The notes below the pieces were generated by a model that saw only the letters and a list, made by a program, of their open reading frames with translations, was not told the origin of the DNA and did no database searches. A program made the position numbers and the translations under genes. A stretch of DNA of 64,000 nucleotides from Chitinophaga lutea (GTDB lineage: Bacteria > Bacteroidota > Bacteroidia > Chitinophagales > Chitinophagaceae), in the NCBI RefSeq assembly GCF_003813775.1, contig NZ_RPDH01000002.1, forward strand, positions 1,860,001 to 1,924,000, read 5' to 3'. Shown in pieces: positions 46,009 to 55,308 of the stretch; position 1 is the first letter of the stretch; each line of letters begins with the position of its first letter.

Positions 46009-46032
46009 CGTTTATGCTATCATATTTTTATA

Positions 46033-46067
46033 AAAAAAGATGCACCATATTCCGGTGCATCTTTTTT
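46033..46067. terminator. Bidirectional terminator
   Basis: AAAAAAGATGCACC (46033-46046) and GGTGCATCTTTTTT (46054-46067), a perfect 14-base inverted repeat with A- and T-runs, between the regulator and the convergent dehydrogenase. Bases up to 46205 hold no credible gene. Confidence 0.9.
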
Positions 46068-46205
46068 GTTTGGAGTGAATATTCTTCGGGCTGATCATCT
46101 GCCGGTTCCCGCGAGCAATGGAAAAAGATCCGCCCATTCAACTTATTTTCGAACAACCGCGTCCGGTTCCGCCGCAGGGCAAGCACCATCCGCACAGCAT
46201 GCTTT

Positions 46206-47093
46206 TTAACGGAATTGCTCACTCACCACCAGCTCTTTACCACCGGCCGCATAGTTATAAAAACCCGCCCCGCTTTTCACACCGAGGTGGCCGGCCGTTA
46301 CCATATTCACCAGCAACGGGCAGGGCGCGTATTTCTGGTTGCCGAAACCGTTGTACAGCACGTGCAGGATCGACAGGCAAACATCGAGACCGATGAAATC
46401 CGCCAGCTGCAGGGGGCCCATGGGATGCGCCATGCCCAGCTTCATCACGGTGTCTATTTCATGCACGCCGGCCACACCTTCATACAGCGAATAAATCGCC
46501 TCATTGATCATCGGCATCAGAATGCGGTTGGCGATGAACCCGGGGTAATCGTTCACCACACAGGGCACTTTCCCCAGTTGCAGCGACAGTTCCGTGATCT
46601 GCTCCGTGATTGCTTTTTCGGTAGCATAGCCGTTGATGATCTCCACCAGTTTCATCACCGGTACGGGATTCATGAAGTGCATGCCGATCACCTTGCCCGG
46701 TTTGCGGGTTACGGCGGCGATTTTCGTAATGGAGATGGAAGAGGTATTGGTGGCCAGCACCGTGTCGGGGCCGGTATGTTCATCCAGTTCGCGGAATATT
46801 TTCAGTTTGAGGTCCACGTTTTCCGTGGCCGCTTCCACCACCAGGTGCACGCCCTGTACGCCGGAAGCAAGGCTGGTAAAAGTTTGCAGGTTAGCGAGGG
46901 TTTGCTGTTTGTTTTCTGCGGTGATGATTTCTTTTGCGATCTGCCGGTCGAGGTTTTTGGTGATGGTCGCCAGGGCTTTGTCGAGCGCGGGCTGCGACAC
47001 ATCAACGAGGTGAACCGAAAAACCGTGTTGGGCAAATACGTGCGCGATACCGTTGCCCATTGTTCCGGCGCCGATCACAGCTACTTTCTGCAT
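46206..47093 (-). CDS. hbd: 3-hydroxybutyryl-CoA dehydrogenase
   Basis: 295 residues. NAD binding site VIGAGTMGNGIAHVFAQHG at the start, TNTSSISITKIAA, and the signature region GMHFMNPVPVMKLVEII plus a C-terminal helical domain (GFIANRILMPMINEAI). Oxidises 3-hydroxyacyl-CoA in fatty-acid or butyrate metabolism. Stand-alone gene. Confidence 0.92.
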   Translation of the reverse strand: MQKVAVIGAGTMGNGIAHVFAQHGFSVHLVDVSQPALDKALATITKNLDRQIAKEIITAENKQQTLANLQTFTSLASGVQGVHLVVEAATENVDLKLKIFRELDEHTGPDTVLATNTSSISITKIAAVTRKPGKVIGMHFMNPVPVMKLVEIINGYATEKAITEQITELSLQLGKVPCVVNDYPGFIANRILMPMINEAIYSLYEGVAGVHEIDTVMKLGMAHPMGPLQLADFIGLDVCLSILHVLYNGFGNQKYAPCPLLVNMVTAGHLGVKSGAGFYNYAAGGKELVVSEQFR

Positions 47094-47166
47094 AAGGAGT
47101 TATTTTGGTGAATGGTCCTGATTTAAAGCGGCAATTTAAGGAAAAACCATTCACACCCGGCAAGGC

Positions 47167-47805
47167 TTAATCTTTCCGTTTAAAATCGCCCCGCTTCCAC
47201 GATTCAATGAACTGCGCCCAGGCAAGCGGGTTGAAAATGTTTTGTGGAGGTGTTTGCCCCGCGTAATACAGGGACTGCTGCTGTTTCTGCATGAATACAT
47301 TATAGGCGCCGCCGGCGTCGATGGGCATCGACTTGGCAAGGGCCCGGAGTTTGGCGGATTCGTTGTTTTTACGGGCCACCTCGTACATGTCGTTCGGGAT
47401 GTCCATGCTCACGAACAGTTTTTCAAATTCGCGGCGGGAGGGGAAAGGTTTGATGATGGTTTCGGCCAGGTACACCGTGTCTTCCGTCATCAGCTGGATC
47501 ATGGAATAACTGTTCCCGACCAGGTCCGCGGGGATTTTATAGTTTTTGCGGCGGAAACCTACCGCGCTGAACATCAGCGTATCTCCCTTAAATGCGACGA
47601 TGGAAAATACCCCCTGGCTGTTTGAGATCGTACCGCGGTTTTGCCCCTTCACGAGGATGCTCACCGCCGGTATGGCACGCAGGCTGTCCGCCGTCATGGT
47701 AATACCGGAAATCTGTATAATGCTGTCTCTGAATCCTTTGAGCTGTGCTTTTAACAAAAACGGCAGGAACAGCAGGGAAAAAAGTATGATCAGTTTTTTG
47801 TGCAT
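47167..47805 (-). CDS. Exported carboxypeptidase-regulatory-like domain protein
   Basis: 212 residues from ATG 47805, which opens a signal peptide ending FLLKAQ. Residues about 30-110 look like a CarboxypepD_reg-like beta-sandwich (AVSILVKGQNRGTISNSQGVFSI, DTLMFSAVGF), the module that begins many TonB-dependent receptors; here it is followed by an unclassified helical tail. Probably periplasmic or surface-bound. Confidence 0.78.
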   Translation of the reverse strand: MHKKLIILFSLLFLPFLLKAQLKGFRDSIIQISGITMTADSLRAIPAVSILVKGQNRGTISNSQGVFSIVAFKGDTLMFSAVGFRRKNYKIPADLVGNSYSMIQLMTEDTVYLAETIIKPFPSRREFEKLFVSMDIPNDMYEVARKNNESAKLRALAKSMPIDAGGAYNVFMQKQQQSLYYAGQTPPQNIFNPLAWAQFIESWKRGDFKRKD

Positions 47806-47914
47806 GTAGGTACTAAGATAATTTGTTCCTCCCGGAAACACGAATATAAAACCAACAAATTAAACCTCATTTTAGGTTAACTTTGCTGATCGGAAACAAT
47901 TTTAACAACAATTT

Positions 47915-49012
47915 ATGATCACAAAAGAGAAGGTACTTGAGGCCCTGTCAAATGTGGAAGAACCCGATCTGGGCAAGGATCTGGTGACACTGAACATGGT
48001 GAAGGACATTGAGATCGATGGTAATAAAGTTAAGTTCACGGTAGTACTGACCACTCCCGCCTGCCCGCTGAAAGAGATGATCAAAAACGCCTGTGTAAAT
48101 GCGATTGTGCACCTGGTGAGCAAGGACGCGGAAGTGGAGGTAAAAATGACCGCCAACGTAAGTTCGAACCGTAAAGACGGGAAGGCGCTGCTGCCCAACG
48201 TTAAAAATATCATCATGGTCGCCTCCGGCAAAGGCGGGGTGGGTAAATCCACGGTGGCTGCCAACCTGGCACTGGCATTGGGCCGGGATGGCGCGAAGGT
48301 AGGCCTGATGGACGCCGACATTTACGGCCCATCCGTTCCCATTATGTTCGGCGTTCGCGGCGAACGCCCGATGATGGTGAATGTGGAAGGTAAGGGCATG
48401 ATCGCTCCCATGGAAAAATACGGCATCAAATTTATGTCGATCGGCCTGCTGGTAGACGAAAAACAGGCCATCGTATGGCGCGGGCCCATGGCCAGCAGCG
48501 CGCTGAAACAGTTTGTGTCCGACGTGTACTGGGATGAACTGGATTACCTGATCATCGACATGCCCCCCGGCACCGGCGATATTCACCTCACCCTGGTGCA
48601 GACCGTACCGGTAACCGGCGCCATTATCGTGACCACTCCGCAGGACGTGGCCCTCGCCGACGCCAAAAAAGGCATCGGCATGTTCAGCAGCCCGCAAATC
48701 CGCGTGCCGATCATCGGCCTGGTGGAAAACATGGCTTATTTCACGCCGGCAGAGCTGCCCAACAACAAATATTACATCTTCGGGAAAGAAGGCGGCAAAC
48801 GCCTCGCCGAAGAACTGGAAATCCCCTTCCTGGGCCAGATACCGCTGGTGCAGAGCATCCGCGAAGGCGGCGACGACGGCGTACCCGCGGTTGCCGGCAA
48901 CGATGCCATCAGCAGGCAGGCCTTCGCCGATTTTGCCGGCGCCGCCGCCCGCAGCATCGCCATGCGGAACGCCAACCTGGAACCGACCAGCGTAGTGGAA
49001 ATCACCGTATAA
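47915..49012 (+). CDS. mrp: Mrp/NBP35-type Fe-S cluster carrier ATPase
   Basis: 365 residues. N-terminal MIP18-like domain (residues 1-85), then a P-loop with the deviant Walker A GKGGVGKST, IIDMPPGTGDIHL (Walker B) and TTPQDVALADAKKGI. The usual CxxC before the C-terminus is missing: the matching segment reads VENMAYFTPAELPNNKYYIF. Loads Fe-S clusters onto apo-proteins. A -7 box TAACTTTG lies at 47878-47885. Confidence 0.92.
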   Translation: MITKEKVLEALSNVEEPDLGKDLVTLNMVKDIEIDGNKVKFTVVLTTPACPLKEMIKNACVNAIVHLVSKDAEVEVKMTANVSSNRKDGKALLPNVKNIIMVASGKGGVGKSTVAANLALALGRDGAKVGLMDADIYGPSVPIMFGVRGERPMMVNVEGKGMIAPMEKYGIKFMSIGLLVDEKQAIVWRGPMASSALKQFVSDVYWDELDYLIIDMPPGTGDIHLTLVQTVPVTGAIIVTTPQDVALADAKKGIGMFSSPQIRVPIIGLVENMAYFTPAELPNNKYYIFGKEGGKRLAEELEIPFLGQIPLVQSIREGGDDGVPAVAGNDAISRQAFADFAGAAARSIAMRNANLEPTSVVEITV

Positions 49013-49065
49013 AAAATTCACTTTCCCGGCGCCGCACCACGGCGCCGGGAGTTTATACCGCTATT

Positions 49066-49689
49066 ATGTACGCCCCCAAGTATAACCAGGAAAAAGACTG
49101 GGACACCGTGGCCGCTTTTATCCGCCAGAACAGCTTCGGCCTGCTCGTCAGCATCGACGACGGCCTGCCCACCGGCACGCATCTGCCCATTGAACTGGCG
49201 GAAAAAAAGCCGGGGGAATTTGTGCTCCGCGGGCACATTGCCAACGCCAACCCGCAGTCGAAAACATTCACCACCGGGCAGACCTTTATGGCCGTGTTCA
49301 TGGATCCCCACAGCTACATTTCTTCATCGTGGTACGCGAAGGAAAAAATTCCCACCTGGAACTATATCGCCGTGCACATTTACGGCACACTGCGCATCCA
49401 GACGGCGGGCGAACTGGTGGAGTCCCTCTCCCACCTGATGGAACGCTACGAGGCAGGCTCCGCGCAGCCCGTGAAGATGAGCGATATCAGTGAAAAGGAA
49501 CTGCACAATAATCTGAAAGCCATTACCGGCTTCGAGCTGAGCATCGACCGGGTAGACACCCGTTTCAAACTCAGCCAGAACCGCAACGACCATGATTATT
49601 TCAGCGTGGTAGACCATCTGAAGGAATCCGGCGACGACCATTCCATGCGCATTGCCATGGAAATGGAGAAGCGGCGGGAAAGGAAGTAG
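49066..49689 (+). CDS. PaiB-like FMN-binding protein
   Basis: 207 residues; split-barrel FMN-binding family of negative transcription regulators. Signatures MYAPKYNQEKDWD at the start, GTHLPIEL, MAVFMDPHSYISSSWYA and VPTWNY-like IPTWNYIAVHIYG. Members are FMN- or heme-binding and act on small-molecule acetylation or protease genes in Bacillus; role here unknown. Confidence 0.88.
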   Translation: MYAPKYNQEKDWDTVAAFIRQNSFGLLVSIDDGLPTGTHLPIELAEKKPGEFVLRGHIANANPQSKTFTTGQTFMAVFMDPHSYISSSWYAKEKIPTWNYIAVHIYGTLRIQTAGELVESLSHLMERYEAGSAQPVKMSDISEKELHNNLKAITGFELSIDRVDTRFKLSQNRNDHDYFSVVDHLKESGDDHSMRIAMEMEKRRERK

Positions 49690-49737
49690 GCGGTTTGCAT
49701 TGCAATAAAGCCGGTTCCTCCGTATCCGAAAAATTCC

Positions 49738-49985
49738 CACGGCGTTCATCGGCATAAAAATGGCCGCGCTACAGCAATGTTGCTGTCAGGCATAGAGAAT
49801 TCCGGTGATGAACACACCTAGCTTCCCTCCAAAAAATACAAGCGCCGCCCCACGGCGTTCATCGGCATACAAAGGGCCACGCTACAGCAATGTCGCTGCC
49901 AGGCATGGCGAATTCCGGTGATGAACACACCTCGCTTCCCTCCCGAAAATACAAGCGTCGCCACGCGGCGTTCATCGGCATAAAA
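49738..49985. repeat. 113-bp tandem repeat, two units plus partial third
   Basis: GGCGTTCATCGGCATA recurs at 49741, 49854 and 49967, exactly 113 bases apart. Each full unit has an internal hairpin (ACAGCAA/TTGCTGT at 49771-49786, slightly worn in unit 2), AATTCCGGTGATGAACACACCT and CTTCCCTCC. The third unit runs into a terminator. No coding signal. Confidence 0.85.
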
Positions 49986-50017
49986 AAGGGCTGCACCCAC
50001 TTGGACGCAGCCCTTTT
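49984..50017 (-). terminator. Terminator of the Gfo/Idh/MocA gene
   Basis: AAAAGGGCTGC (49984-49994) with GCAGCCCTTTT (50007-50017); stem of 11 with T-run in the minus direction, 20 bases past the oxidoreductase stop. Confidence 0.85.
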
Positions 50018-50037
50018 GTTATCAGAAAACCTGTCGT

Positions 50038-51408
50038 TTACAAAGTAAATACCTTCCCTCCCACGATCACATCCTGCTTCGCCTCGTCGAAGGTAGCCTT
50101 GAGCCCCGTGCGGTACGCCGCCGTGCCCATGATCAGGGCGATGGAATGCGAATAGGCCGCTTCTATCGGCGCATTTGTTTTGATATCCTGTTTGCGCACG
50201 CATTGCATCCAGTTATGCACGTGCGCCAGCGTGGTATCGTCGCCGCCCGTGTTGGCGCTCGTTTCCACGGCCGCAGCGGCGGCAGAGAGGTCCATTTCCG
50301 GCAGCAGGTTCGCTTTCATACCCATTTCTTTCGCTTCTCTTTCACGCAGGCCGCCGGTGGGGCTGATCTTGTTGGTGCTCATATCGATCATGCCGCCGTT
50401 GGAATAATACAGTTCTTTGGTGCCGCCCGCGGAGTTGTGGAAGCGGGAGCTGTATACCACCTGGAAGCCTGTTGACGGGTCGTTCTGCGGACCGTAGTCG
50501 AACACGGCGGTGAGCGTATCAGGATTGCTGCGCCCGTCTTTCCACTGGTAGATGCCCCCGTTGGCCACCGCGCTGCGCGGGTGTTTGAGGCCGCTGAACC
50601 AGTGTACGGTGTCGATCTGGTGCGTCATCCACTGGCCGAAAATGCCGGAGGAATACGGCCAGAAAAGACGGTATTCGAGATACTTGCGCGGATCCCAGCT
50701 GTCTTTCGGGCGGCTGCAGAGGAAACGGTTCCAGTCCACGTCCGACTCCTTGATGCTTTTCGTCAGGTCGGGGCGGCGCCAGCGGCCCGGCTGGTTCACG
50801 TTCCAGGTCATTTCCACCATGGTGATGGGGCCGAACTTTCCATCCTGGATGAATTTGGCGGCCGCGTGGTAGGAGGGGCCGCTACGGCGCTGCGTACCTA
50901 CCTGGAACACCCGGTTGGAGGCCTTTACCGCCTTGAGGGCGTTGCGGGCGTCTTCCATCGTTTCCGCGAAAGGTTTTTCGCAGTACACGTCTTTTTTGTT
51001 TTTCACCGCCTCGATGGTGTGAAAGGCATGCTGGAAGTCGGCCGTGGCGATCATCACGGCATCGAGGTCTTTTATTCGGTACAGCTCATCATTGTTCACA
51101 CAGGCCTGTACGGAATGGCCCAGTTTTTCCGACAACATGGCCTTTCCTTCTTCCCGGCGGCGGTTCCAGATGTCGGAAACGGCCACGATATCAAAGTTCA
51201 GTTCTTTGTGATACTTCAGGAAGCTCGGCATCAGCGCCTGGCGGAAACGGTCTGAAAACCCCACCACGCCCACATTCACGCGGTCGTTGGCACCCAGGAT
51301 GCGGGCGTAGCTGCTGGCGGGCATGCCCATGGCGCTCAGCGCGATACCGGCGCCACCCATCATGGACAGTTTCAGGAATTCCCGGCGGTTCTTATTGGTG
51401 TCAGTCAT
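50038..51408 (-). CDS. Tat-exported Gfo/Idh/MocA oxidoreductase
   Basis: 456 residues. Tat signal peptide with NRREFLKLSMMGGAG, NAD fold VNVGVVGFSDRFRQA, the EKPFAETMEDA motif (catalytic Lys) and IGGG-less C-terminal sugar-binding domain. Periplasmic dehydrogenases of this kind oxidise or isomerise glycosides, using a bound NAD. It lies 31 bases downstream of the TIM-barrel gene in the same operon. Confidence 0.9.
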   Translation of the reverse strand: MTDTNKNRREFLKLSMMGGAGIALSAMGMPASSYARILGANDRVNVGVVGFSDRFRQALMPSFLKYHKELNFDIVAVSDIWNRRREEGKAMLSEKLGHSVQACVNNDELYRIKDLDAVMIATADFQHAFHTIEAVKNKKDVYCEKPFAETMEDARNALKAVKASNRVFQVGTQRRSGPSYHAAAKFIQDGKFGPITMVEMTWNVNQPGRWRRPDLTKSIKESDVDWNRFLCSRPKDSWDPRKYLEYRLFWPYSSGIFGQWMTHQIDTVHWFSGLKHPRSAVANGGIYQWKDGRSNPDTLTAVFDYGPQNDPSTGFQVVYSSRFHNSAGGTKELYYSNGGMIDMSTNKISPTGGLREREAKEMGMKANLLPEMDLSAAAAAVETSANTGGDDTTLAHVHNWMQCVRKQDIKTNAPIEAAYSHSIALIMGTAAYRTGLKATFDEAKQDVIVGGKVFTL

Positions 51409-51439
51409 TGTAAAAGCGTTTTATTGTTGATATGTCGGT

Positions 51440-52306
51440 TTATTTGCGGTACGCTGTTTCCAGCTGGCTGCGCAGGTAGGCCAGCGCGGGACGGCATTCT
51501 TCGGACATGTTTTTCCAGCCGCACTCGATGGTGATATTGCCCTTGTAGTTGGCCTTTTTTAACTCCGCCAGGTAGGGCACAAAATCATCTTTCGCCGTGC
51601 CCGGCGCGCGGCGGCCTTCTTTTTCGGCAATGTGGCAATGCACCAGGTACGGCGCTGCTGCGGCAATGGCGGCCGGCGCCTCTCCTTCCCGCTTCATGTG
51701 ATAGATATCCGCCGTGATTCTGAAATTGGGATGGTTCACGGCTTTCACGATATCGGTGACGATGGCGAGACTGTTGATGAAATTATCCTCCGATTTGTTG
51801 AGGTTCTCGATGGCAATGATGCGGCCGTATTTTTCCGCCACCTGCGCCATTTTCCGGGAAATGGCGATCAGCTGCTGCTTCGCCTGCTCCGGATCGAGGC
51901 CCGGCTCCAGCTGGCGCGCACCGGCGCTGCCGAACACGATGATGCGCACACCGGCTTCACGGGCCCGCTGCATCAGCGTATCCACATACCCCAGTATCAC
52001 CTCCTCGTTGGCCGTGGGGCCCACCAGACGCACCGTCGCCGGCAGGAAAAGATTGCAGCTCGGCACTTTCAGGTGCATCTTTTTGAAGCGCCCCAGCGTA
52101 CGCTGATAGGTGCTGTCGGGAATGGAAGGAGCAAACAGTTTGCGGGCGCCTTCCTCGATGTAATTGAACCCGGCCGCACTCAACAGGCTGTCGTTTTCGT
52201 AAGAAGTCGCCACACCGATCTGCGGCATGTGCCCGGACTGTGCATTCGATTGCAGGAATATTGCAAGGGAAAGGAGGGAAATAGTAACAAAAACGAGCCT
52301 TTTCAT
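51440..52306 (-). CDS. Exported sugar phosphate isomerase/epimerase-like TIM barrel
   Basis: 288 residues with signal peptide MKRLVFVTISLLSLAIFLQS (cleavage near SNAQ). Xylose-isomerase-like TIM barrel: IIAIENLNKSEDNFINSL, FRITADIYHMKREGEAP, LVHCHIAEKEGRRAPG and NITIECGWKNM carry the Glu, Asp, His and Glu metal ligands. With the Tat oxidoreductase it forms a periplasmic pair probably acting on a keto-sugar. Confidence 0.88.
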   Translation of the reverse strand: MKRLVFVTISLLSLAIFLQSNAQSGHMPQIGVATSYENDSLLSAAGFNYIEEGARKLFAPSIPDSTYQRTLGRFKKMHLKVPSCNLFLPATVRLVGPTANEEVILGYVDTLMQRAREAGVRIIVFGSAGARQLEPGLDPEQAKQQLIAISRKMAQVAEKYGRIIAIENLNKSEDNFINSLAIVTDIVKAVNHPNFRITADIYHMKREGEAPAAIAAAAPYLVHCHIAEKEGRRAPGTAKDDFVPYLAELKKANYKGNITIECGWKNMSEECRPALAYLRSQLETAYRK

Positions 52307-52423
52307 GGAATTTGTGCTTTTTCGATAACGGTGGATGCAGAAAAATTAATAACTAAAATCGGAAAATCAAAATAAGGTTTTGGCAAAAATGCCTGAAATT
52401 CGCTGCTAATTGCAAATTACACT

Positions 52424-53227
52424 ATGAACAGACAGGACTTGGTGCAGCTTATCAGGGAGCGGAAATCTTACCTTTGTATTGGACTGGATACGGACATTCA
52501 AAAGATTCCCAAACACCTGTTATCCCACGCAGACCCCATCTTTGCCTTCAACAAGGCGATTATCGACGCCACAAAAGATCTTTGTGTGTCGTACAAGATC
52601 AACACGGCATTTTACGAATGCCAGGGCATCCGCGGCTGGGAAAGCTTACAGCGGACGGTGGAATACATTCCGGACGACATCTTTACCATCGCCGACGCCA
52701 AACGCGGCGACATCGGCAACACATCGACCTACTACGCAAAAACTTTCTTTGAAACCTACGGTTTCGACTCCGTGACGGTAGCGCCTTACATGGGCCGCGA
52801 CAGCGTGGAACCTTTCCTCGCTTTCCCCGGCAAATGGGCCATTGTGCTGGGCCTCACTTCCAATGAAGGCAGCAAGGACTTCCAGCAGACCAAAATAGGC
52901 GAGCGCTTTTTATATGAGCAGGTAATGCAGACCACTGCATCCTGGGGCAGCGCGGACAATACGATGTTCGTGGTAGGCGCCACCCAGTCCGCCGCAGTGG
53001 CCGATATCAGGAAACTCCTGCCCGACCACTTCTTCCTGGTGCCCGGCGTGGGCGCGCAGGGCGGCAGCCTGAAAGAAATCTCCGAAAAGGGGCTGAATAA
53101 AGACGTGGGATTGCTGGTCAACGCCAGCCGTGCCGTGATTTATGCCGGCAACGGGGAAGATTTCGCGGACGATGCCCGCAAGGCCGCGCAGGCCTACCAA
53201 CGGGAAATGTCACAATACCTGGTATAA
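52424..53227 (+). CDS. pyrF: Orotidine 5'-phosphate decarboxylase, type 2
   Basis: 267 residues. Last step of UMP synthesis. Signatures [13 protein letters not shown], the catalytic [30 protein letters not shown] and [10 protein letters not shown]. The length and sequence match the type 2 family. A terminator follows. Confidence 0.95.
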   Translation: MNRQDLVQLIRERKSYLCIGLDTDIQKIPKHLLSHADPIFAFNKAIIDATKDLCVSYKINTAFYECQGIRGWESLQRTVEYIPDDIFTIADAKRGDIGNTSTYYAKTFFETYGFDSVTVAPYMGRDSVEPFLAFPGKWAIVLGLTSNEGSKDFQQTKIGERFLYEQVMQTTASWGSADNTMFVVGATQSAAVADIRKLLPDHFFLVPGVGAQGGSLKEISEKGLNKDVGLLVNASRAVIYAGNGEDFADDARKAAQAYQREMSQYLV

Positions 53228-53249
53228 ACTTTTTTTACACTGGATAGAG

Positions 53250-53278
53250 AAGGGAAATGCGATGCGTTTCCCTTTTTT
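53250..53278 (+). terminator. Rho-independent terminator after pyrF
   Basis: AAGGGAAA (53250-53257) and TTTCCCTT (53267-53274) with a T-run to 53278. Confidence 0.85.
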
Positions 53279-53342
53279 GTTGGTCTCAGCCGCTAGTGAA
53301 AACGATGCCTGCTGGTACAAGGCGCTTTAATGATGTGAGAAA

Positions 53343-53556
53343 TCCTGATTTCAGGACCAGGTTCATCACCGATGAAGTGTCTGTTTACCTGAGTTGGGGA
53401 ATAGAACCAAAGCAGGACTTTAGTCCCGCATCCCAACCGCTGCACTTTCAGTGCATGGGATGCTAGTTGAACGGGCGTTGTTACATCCGGAGGATGCGCT
53501 TTAAACCTGGGAAAGCGTATGCTGGCTTTTGTTTCGGGCAGGCGGTTGTTACCGCC
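53343..53556. repeat. Cluster of seven short hairpins (REP-like region)
   Basis: Non-coding stretch packed with perfect stem-loops: TCCTGA/TCAGGA (53343-53356), TTCATC/GATGAA (53362-53376), GGACT/AGTCC (53415-53426), a nested pair with outer GCATCCCA/TGGGATGC (53428-53463) and inner TGCACT/AGTGCA (53441-53455), CATCC/GGATG (53484-53496), CGCTTT/AAAGCG (53497-53517) and GGCGGT/ACCGCC (53541-53556). Most loops are 2-4 bases. No gene lies in 53279-53604. Confidence 0.75.
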
Positions 53557-53604
53557 CCCGGGATTTACCGCGCAGAGGAATACAGGAAAAGAAAGCGCTC
53601 CCGT

Positions 53605-54033
53605 CTATTTGAACACACAGTTCTTCACCGTCCACCAGGGTTTCACCTCGAACCGGAGATACTGCGTAATCACGGCAGTATCGCTTTCCATCAATCGCAC
53701 CGCCTCGAGGCTGTCTTTACAGTCCAGGATGAACATGCTGCGCATGCGGCCGCTGTCTCCGAAAGAGCCGGCCACCATCAGTTTGCCTGCATCCGCCAGC
53801 CGGCGGATGTGGCTCATGTGTTTTTCCTGGATCAAAGCGGCCGTAACGGCATCCTGCTCCGGGGCCGGGCCTTTGGTAAGAAAAACGGTCCAGTATTTTT
53901 TAACTTCCGTCTGCTGCGTGGTATCGCTCTGCTCCGCCACCGCCGGTTTGAATTTGATGCTCCTCGGTAAAAAAGCGGCCACCACAACGGTGAGGAAAAC
54001 CGCCAGTAAAAACACAGGCAACAGTTTAGCCAT
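53605..54033 (-). CDS. Membrane-anchored YCII-related protein
   Basis: 142 residues. N-terminal hydrophobic helix (LPVFLLAVFLTVVVAAFL), a linker, then a YciI-like ferredoxin-fold domain (YWTVFLTKGPA, HMSHIRRLADAGKLMVAGSFGD, VITQYLRFEVKPWW). YCII domains bind or convert small molecules. Function unknown. Confidence 0.8.
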   Translation of the reverse strand: MAKLLPVFLLAVFLTVVVAAFLPRSIKFKPAVAEQSDTTQQTEVKKYWTVFLTKGPAPEQDAVTAALIQEKHMSHIRRLADAGKLMVAGSFGDSGRMRSMFILDCKDSLEAVRLMESDTAVITQYLRFEVKPWWTVKNCVFK

Positions 54034-54108
54034 ACACTCAGATTTGCCGGGCTAAGGTAGCAAATCTCCGTAATTCCGTAAATTGAGGCATCGCTAAAAA
54101 AATGACCC

Positions 54109-55287
54109 ATGCATCAGGACCTGTTTCAATCCCCGGATTATTTCCAGATCGACGAATTACTGGCCGAAGAGCACAAGCTGGTGCGCGAAGCAGTGCGGCA
54201 ATGGGTCAAACAGGAGATCACGCCGGTGATCGACGGTTTCTGCCAGCGCGCGGAATTTCCCGCGCACATCCTGCCGGGCCTCGGGCAACTGGGCTGTTTC
54301 GGCCCAACCATTCCCGCCGAATACGGCGGAGGCGGCCTGGATTACATTGCCTACGGCCTGATGATGCAGGAGCTGGAGCGCGGCGACAGCGGCATCCGCT
54401 CCACCGCGTCCGTACAGGGCTCGCTGGTGATGCACCCGATCCACACCTTCGGCAGCGAGGAACAGAAACGCCGTTTTCTGCCCAAACTGGCCACCGGCGA
54501 ACTGATGGGCTGCTTCGGGCTCACCGAGCCGGATTTCGGCTCCAATCCCGCCGGCATGCTCACCTATTTTGACGACGATGGCGATCACATCCTGCTTAAC
54601 GGGGCCAAAATGTGGATCTCCAACGCCCCCTTCGCCGGCATCGCGCTCGTGTGGGCCAAAGACCCCGAAGGGAAAATACGGGGCGTGATCGTGGAGCGCG
54701 GCATGGAAGGATTTTCCACCCCCGAAACAAAGAACAAATGGAGCCTGCGCGCGAGCGCTACGGGCGAGCTGGTGCTCGACAACGTACGGGTGCCGAAGGC
54801 CAACATACTGCCCGAAGCCCGCGGACTCAAGGCGCCCCTCTCCTGCCTTTCTTCCGCCCGTTACGGCATCGCCTGGGGCGCCATCGGTGCGGCGATGGAC
54901 TGTTACGACACAGCCCTTCGCTACGCCAAAGAACGCGTGCAATTCGACCGGCCCATCGGCGGCTTTCAGCTGATACAGAAGAAACTCGCGGAAATGATCA
55001 CCGAAATCACCAAGGCCCAGCTGATGAACTGGCGGCTCGGCGTGTTGCGCAACGAGGGCAAGGCTACGCCAGAACAGATTTCCATGGCCAAGCGCAATTC
55101 CTGCGAAACCGCCATGCACATCGCCCGCGAAGCGCGCCAGATTCTCGGGGCCATGGGCATCTCCGGCGAATATCCCATCATGCGCCACATGATGAACCTC
55201 GAAAGTGTGATCACCTACGAAGGCACCCACGAAGTGCACCTGCTCATCACCGGCATGGACATCACCGGTTTCAATGCATTTTCCTGA
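54109..55287 (+). CDS. gcdH: Acyl-CoA dehydrogenase, glutaryl-CoA dehydrogenase-like
   Basis: 392 residues. Acyl-CoA dehydrogenase fold with FAD sites CFGLTEPDFGSNP and WISNAPFAGI, YAKERVQFDRPIGGFQ and the catalytic Glu in TYEGTHEVH. The N-terminal DSGIRSTASVQGSLVMHPI and the Glu position are those of glutaryl-CoA dehydrogenase, which oxidises and decarboxylates glutaryl-CoA in lysine and tryptophan breakdown. Followed by apbE after 21 bases. Confidence 0.88.
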   Translation: MHQDLFQSPDYFQIDELLAEEHKLVREAVRQWVKQEITPVIDGFCQRAEFPAHILPGLGQLGCFGPTIPAEYGGGGLDYIAYGLMMQELERGDSGIRSTASVQGSLVMHPIHTFGSEEQKRRFLPKLATGELMGCFGLTEPDFGSNPAGMLTYFDDDGDHILLNGAKMWISNAPFAGIALVWAKDPEGKIRGVIVERGMEGFSTPETKNKWSLRASATGELVLDNVRVPKANILPEARGLKAPLSCLSSARYGIAWGAIGAAMDCYDTALRYAKERVQFDRPIGGFQLIQKKLAEMITEITKAQLMNWRLGVLRNEGKATPEQISMAKRNSCETAMHIAREARQILGAMGISGEYPIMRHMMNLESVITYEGTHEVHLLITGMDITGFNAFS

Positions 55288-55308
55288 AGCTTTTATTATT
55301 TTACAGGC

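Noticed and set aside
46028..46222. 64-codon minus-strand frame after the regulator
   Set aside because: It begins inside the convergent dehydrogenase gene, overlaps a terminator and has no family signal.
54157..55239. 360-codon minus-strand frame opposite gcdH
   Set aside because: Shadow of the acyl-CoA dehydrogenase; Gly/His/Phe-rich with no motifs.
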